A stretch of 64,000 nucleotides of DNA from Paenibacillus sp. R14(2021). GTDB lineage: Bacteria > Bacillota > Bacilli > Paenibacillales > Paenibacillaceae. The notes below the pieces were generated by a model, which was given only the letters and a program-made list of their open reading frames with translations, was not told the origin of the DNA and did no database searches. The stretch lies in the NCBI RefSeq assembly GCF_019431355.1, contig NZ_CP080269.1, forward strand, positions 2,356,001-2,420,000, given 5' to 3'. Shown piece by piece: positions 1 to 9,194 of this stretch; the stretch's first letter is position 1, and each line of letters begins with the position of its first letter. The position numbers were made by a program, and so were the translations under genes.

Positions 1-1128
1 GCGGAACACGGGGTTATTCCATACGAGTTGAACCGTCGCGAGATAAAGATATTTTCGCAAGGCAGAGTCTCCTCGCTTCGAAAGAACAATGCGTCCTTTT
101 CGCTTTCCAGATGTACTTTCGGCCAAATTCAGGCCAGCCTTTCGTAATACCTGGCGTCCATGCGCATACTGCCTTAAATCTCCAGTGCCTGCTAAAATGG
201 CGGCCGTAAATATCGTCCCGAGACCTTTTATGGTGCGAAGTTGCTGCGCCATAGGAATCTCAGAAAACAGCGCTTCAATGTCCTTTTCAATCTGTTCAAG
301 CATGGTGGTAATACGCTCGAATTCTTCAATGAGCCGTTTTAAATCTGCTTTCGCTTCTTCTTCAGCAGTTCGCTCTCCCACACTGCGTTTCGCTTGTGCA
401 ATGAGCTGCGCTGCCTTCTCTATCCCCGTATAACCACCAGCGCGCTGCATATGGACTCGCCAAGCATCGATGATGTCCTGTACCGTATAGGTCTCCAAAT
501 CTCGTGGACAAGGGAAGGTCTTGAGAGTCGCCAATGAACGCTTACAGGTCCAGTCTTTGAACACAGAAGGATATTCCGGGAAAACGAATATCTAGCCAAC
601 GTACGATCCGACTCTGCAGCCGAATACTGTTCGTCACCCAGAACTCCCGATCACTCATCATCGTCCGTAATCGTTGAAACTCAAGTGGTTGACGCGTGTA
701 CTCGTAGTAGAAGCCCCGACTGACAGCGTCTGCTATGACAAGAGCATCTTTGGGATCATTTTTTGATGGACTGTTATCTCGGTTTTCTTTGTTTCGCTTG
801 GTTGTAGCAGGGTTAACCATGACCACGTGTAATCCCTGATCTGCTAACCATTGGCTAGATTAAACCAGTAATGGCCGGTTGGCTCCATGCCGATGATGAG
901 CTTCATTAATCGGTGTTTCTGCTGTAACTCCGTCATCCAGCGATTCAATTTTTCAAAGCCTTCCATGCTATTTGAGAATGACAGATGCCGTTTGGAAATT
1001 ACAATCCCTCGGAAATTCGTAGCTTGCGCGACATGCGTTTCTTTGGCCATGTCGATACCTACGACGAGATGCGAGGTGGTAATTCGTTCAATCCGTTGAT
1101 TTTGTACGTCTGATTGCTTAAACTTCAT
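1..1128 (-). pseudogene. IS110-family transposase, frameshifted and cut by the window edge
   Basis: Three minus-strand frames together make an IS110-type (DEDD) transposase. The N-terminal piece starts at 1128 behind an AGGAGGCGC ribosome-binding site and carries VVGIDMAKETH and IGMEPTGHYW. The middle piece has MVNPATTK and KNDPKDALVIADAV. The C-terminal piece (about 575 down to 1) has IKGLGTIFTAAILAGTGD and AGLNLAESTSGKRKGR, the Transposase_20 region. One base is missing near 850 (the frame breaks after NLAN, expected NWLADQG) and one base is extra in the A-run at 581-584 (expected FPEYPSVFKDW). With two frameshifts it is presumably inactive. IS110 elements lack obvious terminal inverted repeats, so I cannot set the outer boundary. 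The gene runs off the left edge. Confidence 0.85.
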
Positions 1129-1240
1129 AGTAAGAGCGCCTCCTTGATGTGTTGTGGACAAACCCATCATACCGAGGCGCTCCCTTTTTTACAAAGCCCA
1201 TTTCTTAGGCTCAACAGGAATGTTTAGAGTAAAGGTCTCT

Positions 1241-1506
1241 TTAATCCTCCAATGAAAAACCATTGCCGTCATAATTTACTCCGAATTGCTTTGCGGATTT
1301 TTCAGCTTTCATGTCCTTCTGAGATATTTTACTTCTTTTTACTTCTTTTGTTGTAAAGAAAGACCACTCCGTTTTACCCTTGTACCCAGAAGAAATTGCT
1401 CACTAACTTGATATCCTTCTGCGGCAAGCTTTTTATGTAGTTTATCAAGCGCTTCTTTGCTTTGTGAGTAAAAATATTGTTCGAGTGATACTTCATCCTC
1501 ACTCAT
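1241..1506 (-). pseudogene. RraB-like small protein, frameshifted
   Basis: The first frame reads MSEDEVSLEQYFYSQSKE and then a helix ending LAAEGYQVSEQFLL. After a frameshift near 1380-1395 the second frame reads GKTEWSFFTTKEV and ends AKQFGVNYDGNGFSLED at a stop at 1241-1243. The layout (YFY strand, helix, Gly-Tyr, Trp-containing strand, final YDGxG) is that of the ribonuclease E inhibitor RraB fold found in short Firmicute proteins. I infer the family from this pattern only. A GTG or upstream ATG (1539) could also be the start; GGAG lies just before 1506. Confidence 0.55.
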
Positions 1507-1891
1507 CTTCTCCACACTGTTTTTACGCGCAACCAACATTATTAAGGAAGTGCATCGAATCGTTTTCGGTAAATTCGTCGGAAATGCTATAACCCTTGTC
1601 ATGATCACCTATTTTTGCATGTTGACCGTGTCTGCCATATGCAAGTATATAGATATACTCAAAGTATGGGTATTTCCAACCGTAAAATCATGGGAGTTAT
1701 CCTTTGCTGAACCAAGGATCCGTTCCGGATTGTGACTGAACCGGATGGTCTGCTCCAGCGTTTAGGAGGATTTCTTCGTGATCCAACCAATATTCGTCTC
1801 CCGTTCGATGTCCATCCCGAAGAGAGGCCATCAATAAATCAATTTATGTCGAACCTCATAGTCTCCGTCTTTTTTCTGGAAACGGCTGCTA
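1507..1891. other. Intergenic stretch, no supported gene
   Basis: Short open frames exist on both strands here but none has a ribosome-binding site or a recognisable motif. It lies between two damaged genes and is probably decayed sequence. Confidence 0.5.
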
Positions 1892-2590
1892 TTAGAATAA
1901 TTTGGGATACAACGTTGCCACTCCTCCGGCAAGCCCTTTTTGTACGTTTTGGCTCATTTCATCGGCGAGAATTTCATAGCTCTCAGCTTCGATTCCGTCT
2001 ACGGCGATTCGCGCTATATCCTTTGGATTGGACTTAGGAGCTTGGATGTTAGCCACCATGTCCGTATCCATGTAACCAACATGTAAACCTGCTACTTTGA
2101 TGTTTTTAGGCGCTAAACTCAAACGTAAGGAATTGGTTAAACTCCATTCAGCTGATTTTGCAGAGGAATAAGGGCCATGTCTTTCGCTGCTAAACCACGA
2201 AAGCACGGACAAAATATTAAGAATGGTGCCGCCGCCGTTCTTTTCGATCAATGGAGCGAACGCTCGAATCGTCGCTAACGTTCCAAAAACGTGCGTATCG
2301 AATACCATGCGAATTTCTTCAAGCTCACCCGTTAGAAAGGAAGCGTCCGTGTCAGAACCGGCATTGTTGATCAGAACAGTGACGTCTCCTGCAGCCTTCA
2401 CGGCTGCAACAATCGAGTTCAAATCAGTAATATCAAGTTGCAAAGGAACTGCACCTGGTAAATCAACGGAAGACGGATTTCTGGCTCCGGCATACACTTT
2501 TGCACCTCTGTATAAAAGCTCCTGAGCCAACTGCTTTCCAAGACCGCGATTGGCACCGGTGACTAAAGCTACTTGGTTAGAAATTTTCAT
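1892..2590 (-). CDS. Short-chain dehydrogenase/reductase (SDR)
   Basis: A 232-residue classical SDR, a cytosolic NAD(P)-dependent oxidoreductase of unknown substrate. The start at 2590 (MKISNQVALVTG) follows GAGGAG; a longer frame to 2641 lacks such a site. Visible motifs are the Rossmann glycine motif TGANRGLG near residue 10, LINNAG near residue 85, and the catalytic S...YSSAK (Tyr-Lys) near residues 140-155. The Arg in the glycine motif and the lack of an acidic residue at the end of the second strand suggest NADP preference; this is inference. The gene stands alone between two pseudogenes and looks intact. Confidence 0.85.
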   Translation of the reverse strand: MKISNQVALVTGANRGLGKQLAQELLYRGAKVYAGARNPSSVDLPGAVPLQLDITDLNSIVAAVKAAGDVTVLINNAGSDTDASFLTGELEEIRMVFDTHVFGTLATIRAFAPLIEKNGGGTILNILSVLSWFSSERHGPYSSAKSAEWSLTNSLRLSLAPKNIKVAGLHVGYMDTDMVANIQAPKSNPKDIARIAVDGIEAESYEILADEMSQNVQKGLAGGVATLYPKLF

Positions 2591-2742
2591 GGATTCAATT
2601 CTCCTCTTCTCACTGATGCATGTTTTTTTTATAATGATCATATTTAAAGAAGTTAACTCCGCTTTTTACAAAAGATCCACAGATCTGATAAAACTTTGTA
2701 CGAATGTGAGTGACTATGTGAATATTGGATCAGTTGTCAGAA

Positions 2743-3236
2743 TCAACTTTTCATGTAGCCGCCGTCAGCCCACCAGTTCGTGACCGGATCTGCATAAGTA
2801 TTAGCAGGGTCTTCCCAGATAGAATGCCCCGTATCGATTAGATTTAGTTTGCTCTTCGGCAGGTGCTCATGGAGATATTCCGCGTTGACAGGCGGTACTA
2901 CGCGGTCACGAGCTCCGTTAATGATCAGCACTGGCGTATCGATCGTGGGTAGCAGGGATGGATAGCTGTTCAGGGTAGCTGCGCACATAGCGCATAGACT
3001 CGGCAAAGCACTCACCTTCGAAGGACGCAAGACAATCCTGTAGGGCGTCTTCCGTAGGCGTGTACCTCTCGAGAGTTTTCATCGTGGAGGTTACAATATC
3101 TCGCCCATCGATCTTACGATAGGGCTAAATGCTTGGTGCCTCCACCCATTCCTTCAGCGCGCCGCCAAGTTGCAGCGGTACTGCAGTCCCCGGTATTGAT
3201 TACGAGGAAGAGGAACCGTACGGCTGCTTCACCTTA
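2743..3236 (-). pseudogene. Alpha/beta hydrolase, decayed
   Basis: The open 3' part (2743-3030) contains TPVLIINGARDRVVPP (the acid-residue region) and IDTGHSIWED (catalytic His) of an alpha/beta hydrolase. Upstream, in other frames, are LERYTPTEDALQDCL and AESMRYVRSYPEQL, then LQLGGALKEWVEAP followed by an in-frame TAG. The frame changes near 2960 and again near 3190, so the gene is broken by at least two frameshifts and one stop. The nucleophile-elbow part of the fold is not present, so the 5' end is lost. Confidence 0.75.
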
Positions 3237-3712
3237 TCCATCTGATTTTTCCATTCATAAAATCCATCGCTTACAACCACTACTCTGTTGCGGCTCAACA
3301 AATGCCGAAACGAGTTGTGTCGGCGAACAATTATTATTCTTGGGATATGCCAGATTGATTTCTCTCACATCAAACGTGCGTAAGATATCTGCGAGTCGAG
3401 TTCTGCTGCTACTGAATAGCGGCCGCAAATTCTGCAGACCTCCTCTGTTTTTATTTCAATTATGAGTTGGTCTGATTAGAGAAAAAACAGTTCTTTACTA
3501 GGGGTCAGTAAAATCAAAGAATTTTCAAGAGGTGAATAATGCAAAGAAAATATAAAGTTGTTTAATGAGGTCGATGTACAGGTCAAGCCACAACCCAAAT
3601 CGTGAAAATAAAGTTGTTTAATTGAGTGCCCCGCCCGCGATCGGCAAAATTATTTTTTGTGATAATTAGCCCTTTGCATTGGAAAATGTAGCCGAATTTC
3701 GCATGCCTCATT
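3237..3712. other. Intergenic stretch, no supported gene
   Basis: No frame with a ribosome-binding site or known motif. A short phrase, aaagttgttta, occurs twice (near 3554 and 3611), which may be residue of a decayed mobile element. Otherwise I see nothing. Confidence 0.4.
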
Positions 3713-3766
3713 ATGTTTCTTGTTCAATTATCGTTCCCCATGTTTCTTGTTCAATTATCGTTCCCC
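3713..3766. repeat. 27-bp perfect tandem duplication
   Basis: The unit beginning atgtttcttgttc and ending cgttcccc occurs twice back to back, at 3713-3739 and 3740-3766, with no mismatch. It keeps a short plus-strand frame open, but there is no convincing start signal. It is probably a recent slippage or recombination product. Confidence 0.85.
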
Positions 3767-3861
3767 GATAGTACATTTCTAACTTCACTCTTAAAGCAGA
3801 GAAAACGAATATTGCGGAGAAGATTGCACGCTTATGTATTCGAAATTACATGCTTAAAACA

Positions 3862-3886
3862 AAAACCCGCACTAAGCGCGGGTTTT
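3862..3886 (-). terminator. Rho-independent terminator for the DoxX gene
   Basis: AAACCCGC pairs with GCGGGTTT around a short loop, followed on the minus strand by a T-rich run. It lies about 65 bp past the stop of the minus-strand DoxX gene. Confidence 0.75.
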
Positions 3887-3950
3887 ATACAATGTATGTT
3901 CTCTCTTAGCAACTTGCGGAATCTAATATAATACAAGGAACCAAATCTTA

Positions 3951-4316
3951 TTAAACTGATTTGATAGTCGATCTACTTCTAATCAAAACAAATAAGCTTA
4001 AAAGAAAGAGAATAATTGCTGGAGTTGCTTCAGACATACCTTGACCTGCATGTAGATGGGAGAACACTGCACCTGCCATCAATAATACGAACCCAAACGA
4101 TGCAAGCAAAGTGATTTTGGGCTTTCTAAATCCAACTGCTAAACCGATTGCTCCCAAAACCTCACAGGCTCCGACAAGATACATAAAGCCTTTTGAATAT
4201 CCAAAGTCTTCAGTAAACAGTTCAACTTGCTGTGCATTCCCTGTAAGTTTCATAAAGCCGAACATAATAAAAGCAAGAACTAACAATCCCTGTACAATAC
4301 GTGTAGTCCACTTCAT
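3951..4316 (-). CDS. DoxX-family membrane protein
   Basis: A 121-residue protein with four hydrophobic segments (about residues 5-22, 45-65, 70-88 and 95-113), the usual size and layout of DoxX/DoxX-like proteins. Motifs include FIMFGFMKLTGN after the first segment and VGACEVLGAIGLAVGF in the second. The family are small inner-membrane proteins, sometimes linked to redox or sulfur metabolism; the job of this one is unknown. It has its own terminator at 3862-3886 and follows a DinB gene on the same strand after about 70 bp. Confidence 0.85.
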   Translation of the reverse strand: MKWTTRIVQGLLVLAFIMFGFMKLTGNAQQVELFTEDFGYSKGFMYLVGACEVLGAIGLAVGFRKPKITLLASFGFVLLMAGAVFSHLHAGQGMSEATPAIILFLLSLFVLIRSRSTIKSV

Positions 4317-4383
4317 GTTTTCATGACTCCTAATAAATATTTAATAAAATATGATTCTTACACTAGTAATTCACTGAGTTAAT

Positions 4384-4866
4384 TTATGCGCGTTTTAACG
4401 GACTCGAATTCGTACGGCATTTGATATACCCGAGATGTTGTCCTTCATGATAAAAGCTGAAATTCAAGATCTCTGCGATCGAGTCCATTTCCGCGCCAAA
4501 CAGGCTCAACGGCTTGTTCGTTTTCTCTTCGAGATTCCGCGTTCCGAGCTGCGATTTAATATGCTCCATTTGTCCTTTCAGCAAGGAAACCAACTGCTCC
4601 AAGCTTGGAGGCGACGCTTGCCAATCGGCAGGCTTCGTCCCGGATTTGAACATGGCGATATGCTCTTCGGACAAATAAGGGGGCAATCCAATGAAATTGC
4701 TAAGAAAAACATCGGTAAAAGCGGCGATATGTCCGAGATGCCAACGGACGGTGTTTCTATACCCCGTCGGCATATCGTCCGCTATTTCGTCGGTAATGGA
4801 TTCAATGGATTTAACCGTCATCGCTCGAATCACTTCAAGTTGGTTTAATAATTTTTGATCGTTCAT
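4384..4866 (-). CDS. DinB-family protein
   Basis: About 160 residues, a four-helix DinB/YfiT-like metalloprotein fold. Possible metal-ligand histidines are in RWHLGHIAAF (about residue 45-49) and YHEGQHLGY near the C-terminus. DinB-like proteins include thiol S-transferases that use bacillithiol; whether this one does is unknown. The start at 4866 is preferred because GGGGA is spaced correctly for it, while the ATG at 4872 sits too close. The start codon overlaps the end of the upstream MFS gene (stop at 4869-4871), so translation is probably coupled. Confidence 0.85.
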   Translation of the reverse strand: MNDQKLLNQLEVIRAMTVKSIESITDEIADDMPTGYRNTVRWHLGHIAAFTDVFLSNFIGLPPYLSEEHIAMFKSGTKPADWQASPPSLEQLVSLLKGQMEHIKSQLGTRNLEEKTNKPLSLFGAEMDSIAEILNFSFYHEGQHLGYIKCRTNSSPLKRA

Positions 4867-4868
4867 TG

Positions 4869-6293
4869 TCATTCCCCTTTGTTTACTGTTATTAAAAACG
4901 ATTTTCTGCCGAAGGTGTTGAAATACAACAGAACGCTAGTCGCAATAATAATACTGAAAATGAGTATCAAATTGCCGTACATATAAGCATTTGAATCCGT
5001 GATAAACGGATGCAACCTAAACGCGAGCAGCTTTTCTTCCAGCGTTTTGGCGACAAGAGCCGTAATGATGGCACCCGATATGGTGGATGTCATATTAAAA
5101 AAACCCATCCCGACGCCGATTTGATGAACGGGCAAAATCTTCGTCACGCTCTCCGCCAACGCCGTCTGTACGAATGAAAATCCGATGTACATCAAGATAA
5201 GAGCTGCGCCCATATACCCTACCCAAAGCCCGATGACACAAGATAACGCCACAAAACTAAACGAGAGCAAACCTAACCCTAAATAATTAACGAAGTTGCT
5301 CCCTTTTTTGACCGTCAGATTACCGGCGACTTTGCCGAATATAACAGCGCTGAAAGCTCCGGGAAACAAGACGAAACCGATGACGTTCGCGTCGAAACCG
5401 TACGTTTTATTCAGCATGATCGGAATGACGAACAAAACGGAAAGCACGGATCCGAAAATGAAAAATCCGATCACGAGACCGCTCCGATATCGCGAATTCG
5501 CGAACAAGGAAGGATCCACGAACGGTTCCATTGCCCGGCGGATTTGAACAATGAAAAGGTATAATCCGACTATAGCTCCGGCCAAATAAAACCAATCTCC
5601 TTCCGTCGTAAAAAGAATCAGCGCGGATACGGTAATGCTGAGCAACACCCCACCTAAGATGTCTAAACTCCCTGCTTTGCGTCCCTCCTTCGGAAAATAT
5701 TTCAGGAAGAAAGGGATAGCCGCCGCGATGGGAAGAGGAAGGAAAAATAGATAAGCCCATTGGAACGAATGGGTGATAAAACCGCCAAGTACCGGCCCGA
5801 TTCCGATCGCGAAGGATCCTGTCGAAGTGATGATGCCGAATATCTTACCCCGCTCTACCGCCGAAAAATATCGGGCAACGATTACAAAGACAAGCGACGG
5901 AATCGCCGCGCAGCCGGATCCTTGAATCGTCCTGGCCGCGATGACAGCAGGGTACCAAGCTTGAAAGGCAAAGCCGATTATCGAACCTGCGCTGTAAAGA
6001 ACGATACCGATCGTCATCAGTGTCCTAATGCTGAAGATATCGGACAGTTTTCCGTAAACGACCATCCCCACTCCCAAGGCGATGAAAAAGACAGTTACGA
6101 CCCAACTGACTTCGGATGGGTTCAGCGTGAACTGCTTGGCGATATTAGGAATAGATACATTAAACACGGATTCATTCAGGAGGGAGAAGAAAAAGACGTA
6201 ATAAATCCATAGGATGCTCTTCCTGACTTCTGTTTGTTTTTGGCTCGTATGGTACACCCTGTGTACTCTCTCCGCTTTTTCCAATTTATTCAA
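4869..6293 (-). CDS. MFS efflux transporter, 14-segment DHA2 / Tet(L)-like
   Basis: A 474-residue protein with about 14 predicted membrane segments. VVYGKLSDIFSIRT in the second-third loop is MFS motif A, and GSFAIGIGPVLGGFI in segment 5 is the antiporter motif C. Segment 1 (NESVFNVSIPNIA) and the ARTIQGSGCAAIPSLVF segment resemble the Tet(K)/Tet(L) proton-coupled drug exporters. The substrate cannot be fixed from sequence. The start is a TTG at 6291-6293 after AAAGGAAG. It is followed by an overlapping DinB gene and preceded by an FMN reductase on the same strand. Confidence 0.85.
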   Translation of the reverse strand: MNKLEKAERVHRVYHTSQKQTEVRKSILWIYYVFFFSLLNESVFNVSIPNIAKQFTLNPSEVSWVVTVFFIALGVGMVVYGKLSDIFSIRTLMTIGIVLYSAGSIIGFAFQAWYPAVIAARTIQGSGCAAIPSLVFVIVARYFSAVERGKIFGIITSTGSFAIGIGPVLGGFITHSFQWAYLFFLPLPIAAAIPFFLKYFPKEGRKAGSLDILGGVLLSITVSALILFTTEGDWFYLAGAIVGLYLFIVQIRRAMEPFVDPSLFANSRYRSGLVIGFFIFGSVLSVLFVIPIMLNKTYGFDANVIGFVLFPGAFSAVIFGKVAGNLTVKKGSNFVNYLGLGLLSFSFVALSCVIGLWVGYMGAALILMYIGFSFVQTALAESVTKILPVHQIGVGMGFFNMTSTISGAIITALVAKTLEEKLLAFRLHPFITDSNAYMYGNLILIFSIIIATSVLLYFNTFGRKSFLITVNKGE

Positions 6294-6324
6294 CGCTTCC
6301 TTTATTCTTTGCTAACATGATCGA

Positions 6325-6879
6325 TTAACGCAATGTTTTCAATGCACCGCTCCAAGCGATAACTTGGTCGAGCATCGTATTGACTGCAGCCTCCTGGTGA
6401 GGAGCAGGCTTGAAGAGGCTGAAGTTTTCAAAATCCATCATCAGTGAAAGTCCCACTTGTGCGCGCACATCGGCCATATGAAGTTCTCCGACGATGAGTC
6501 TGAGATTTTCGATTGCACGTGCCCCGCCGCTACCGCCATAGCCGACAAAGCCTGCCGCTTTATCCTTCCATTCATGAAATAGAAAATCGATGGCATTCTT
6601 TAAAGCGCCTGAGGTTGCATGATTATATTCCGGTGTAACGAATACAAATCCGTCAAAAGAATTGATTTTCTCTGACCAAGCAATCGTATGCGGCTTGCTA
6701 TACTGCCCCATTGATGCAGGGATCGGCTCGTCCAATAACGGCAGATTGTAATCGGCAAGATCAACAAGCTCGAAATAAGCATCGTTTCGTTTCTTCGCTA
6801 CGTCTGTCACCCAGCGGGCTACTGCTTCTCCATTGCGTCCCGGTCGTGTACTTCCAAGAATAACAGCAATTTTTAACAT
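6325..6879 (-). CDS. NADPH-dependent FMN reductase
   Basis: A 184-residue flavodoxin-fold reductase. The start at 6879 follows GGAGGAACTACA; a longer frame to 6921 has no such signal. GSTRPGRNGEAVARW (residues 8-22) is the phosphate-binding loop for FMN and TPEYNHATSGALKNAIDFL (about 77-95) is the flavin-binding PEYN region of the NADPH_FMN_red family. Such enzymes reduce FMN, quinones, azo compounds or chromate. It is divergent from the MarR gene at 7194, so MarR may control it together with the MFS and DinB genes behind it. Confidence 0.88.
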   Translation of the reverse strand: MLKIAVILGSTRPGRNGEAVARWVTDVAKKRNDAYFELVDLADYNLPLLDEPIPASMGQYSKPHTIAWSEKINSFDGFVFVTPEYNHATSGALKNAIDFLFHEWKDKAAGFVGYGGSGGARAIENLRLIVGELHMADVRAQVGLSLMMDFENFSLFKPAPHQEAAVNTMLDQVIAWSGALKTLR

Positions 6880-7193
6880 TGTAGTTCCTCCATTTGTAAT
6901 TAATTTAAGTGATGCACTCACGTTTCCTTACGAATCTTCTTGACTATATGAACGACGTCGACTTAACAGCTGTTTGAGAAATTTCGCGGTATTCACTCCT
7001 CTCCATTCACTCCTCTCCAATAAAGATGATCCTTATTTATTGTATAACTAGGATATAAATATAATATAATTACAATATTTTTTATTGTCAATGGTGTTCT
7101 GAAATTGACACCCATTCCTCCTATTGTTAGCATGTAGTCATCCTTAATCTCGAGAACGATGACTCTTCAGCCTGAAAAGGAGGACAAGGCTTT
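6880..7193. promoter_or_regulatory. Divergent promoter region between FMN reductase and MarR genes
   Basis: This 314-bp stretch is strongly AT-rich at 7035-7090. It contains an inverted repeat ACAAT-N7-ATTGT at 7072-7088 and a related attgtata phrase near 7040, which could be MarR-type operators. I could not fix -35/-10 hexamers with confidence. The placement between a MarR gene and a reductase-MFS-DinB run is typical of a local drug- or oxidant-sensing circuit. Confidence 0.4.
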
Positions 7194-7640
7194 ATGAATT
7201 TTAACGAGGAACAACATAAATTGGACTTAAGATTGTTACGTATTTTCGGGAACGCTTTCCAAGCTTTACATAACAACCTCGAGAAAGATGTCGCCAAGCA
7301 CAATCTTAATCCTGAAACCTTTCGGATTCTGGAATTGCTTTATAATAAAGGTCCTCATCCCCTTCAAAAAATCAGTGAGAAATTTTCCATTCCGAGCGGA
7401 AGCATTACCTTCGTCGTTAACAAATTAGTCAAGCAAGGACTCGTCGAACGACAGCCGAACCCCCAAGACGGAAGAGCAAATGATGCCGTACTAACTGCAC
7501 AAGGAAAAGCACTATTTAATGAATTTTTCCCAAAACATATGGATACGATCTCTCAAAATTTTTCCCACTTGAGCAACGAAGAGAAAGAGCAGCTCATTGA
7601 TTTATTGAAGAAAATGGGGATGGGGTCACAGAAACTATAA
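7194..7640 (+). CDS. MarR-family transcriptional regulator
   Basis: A 148-residue winged-helix repressor. The DNA-binding core runs from about residue 45 (RILELLYNKG) through PLQKISEKFSIPSGSITF (recognition helix) and VNKLVKQGLVERQPNPQDGR (the wing with the conserved D-R pair near residue 92). GGAGG lies upstream of the ATG at 7194. It is transcribed away from the FMN reductase, MFS and DinB genes, its likely targets. The ligand is unknown. No Cys-based redox switch is visible. Confidence 0.9.
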   Translation: MNFNEEQHKLDLRLLRIFGNAFQALHNNLEKDVAKHNLNPETFRILELLYNKGPHPLQKISEKFSIPSGSITFVVNKLVKQGLVERQPNPQDGRANDAVLTAQGKALFNEFFPKHMDTISQNFSHLSNEEKEQLIDLLKKMGMGSQKL

Positions 7641-7699
7641 TGAGATTTCCATATTGTGTTCAGAGGAAATTCAGGACAACCTAATTTGTTGCGCTAAAG

Positions 7700-8460
<761 letters not shown>

Positions 8461-8479
8461 TATGCGATTCCCTGCCTTT

Positions 8480-8624
8480 CATCGGGAATGAGATCACGTT
8501 CTTGTCAATTTCGGAAATGGGATCAAGCTCTTGTCATTTGGTTTTGACAAGAACTTGATCCCATAAATACAAAAAGCCGCGATTTTCGCGGCGATTAATG
8601 AGATAATGTTCTTGTCACCCGACA
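8480..8624. mobile_element. Right end of an IS21-like element (20-bp multiple terminal repeats)
   Basis: Four copies of a 20-bp motif with consensus ATGRGATCAHGTTCTTGTCA: 8488-8507 (+), 8517-8536 (+), 8545-8564 (inverted) and 8598-8617 (+). Between the last two is a GCCGCG-ATTTT-CGCGGC hairpin. The array ends ...TTGTCACCCGACA at 8624, which on the other strand begins TGTCGG. Multiple internal copies of a ~20-bp end repeat are known for IS21-family elements; the family call is inference. The rest of the element, with any transposase, is absent; it abuts the truncated intron. Confidence 0.55.
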
Positions 8625-8651
8625 TCAAATGTGCATACTACTTTTTGGAGA

Positions 8652-8932
8652 TGTCTAATGACACAAATTTGCCTACATTGATCCGGTGTCCCACGGCAGA
8701 AAATCCCGTGTGATACGCCGCTTTTCTTCGCTTTCTCGGTATTTTTATTCACCGCGCTTCATAGAAGCGCCGCTAACCAAACAAACAGCCAGCACTATAG
8801 AGGTCTGTGTCTAGAATGTAGGGAAATTTGTGCATTTTTCTATGACACAAATTCACCTACATAAAAAATAAAAGCTTGATTTCTCAAGCTTTTTCGCTCT
8901 GGTTTATGTAGGTACATTTGTGTCATTGGACA
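8652..8932. mobile_element. 281-bp mini-element with IS21-like ends
   Basis: The left end TGTCTAATGACACAAAT (8652) and the right end, read inward as TGTCCAATGACACAAAT (from 8932), are inverted repeats that continue with CCTACAT. The 20-bp motif TGACACAAATTTGCCTACAT occurs at 8659-8678, 8816-8834 (inverted, one base short), 8843-8862 and 8906-8925 (inverted). An AAAGCTTGA/TCAAGCTTT hairpin lies between the last two. No transposase fits inside, so it looks like an internally deleted, non-autonomous derivative. I see no target-site duplication. Confidence 0.6.
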
Positions 8933-9078
8933 CCTTATATGACACGGGTTGCGGGTTTCGTGATACGTCGGCCACTGGTCAGAAACTATAACCGCACTTG
9001 CCGTGGAGTGGGATCCGTTCCTTGGAGCTGTGGGAAATCGTTGGGGGCTACTCAAACGGAAGTCGATGCTGCCCCCTC

Positions 9079-9194
9079 TACTACAATCACAAGCGAATCA
9101 AATTAAAACTAAAAGGCATGAGTCCGGTGAATACCGTACTCATGCCTTAAAGGCTGCCTAATTACATAGTATCTAACTTTTTGGGGTCACTTCA
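9079..9194 (+). mobile_element. 3' tail of an IS3/IS150-type element
   Basis: Plus-strand codons read YYNHKRIKLKLKGMSPV, then after a one-base deletion EYRTHALKAA and a stop at 9159-9161. This is the characteristic C-terminus of IS150-group OrfB transposases. The end tctaactttttggggtcact (9172-9191, continuing tca) is the terminal inverted repeat of such elements. Everything upstream is lost. The terminal bases supply the stop codon of the adjacent minus-strand gene fragment. Confidence 0.7.

Noticed and set aside
8840..9055. Minus-strand 71-codon frame across the mini-element end
   Set aside because: It runs through terminal repeats and a hairpin of the element and has no start signal.
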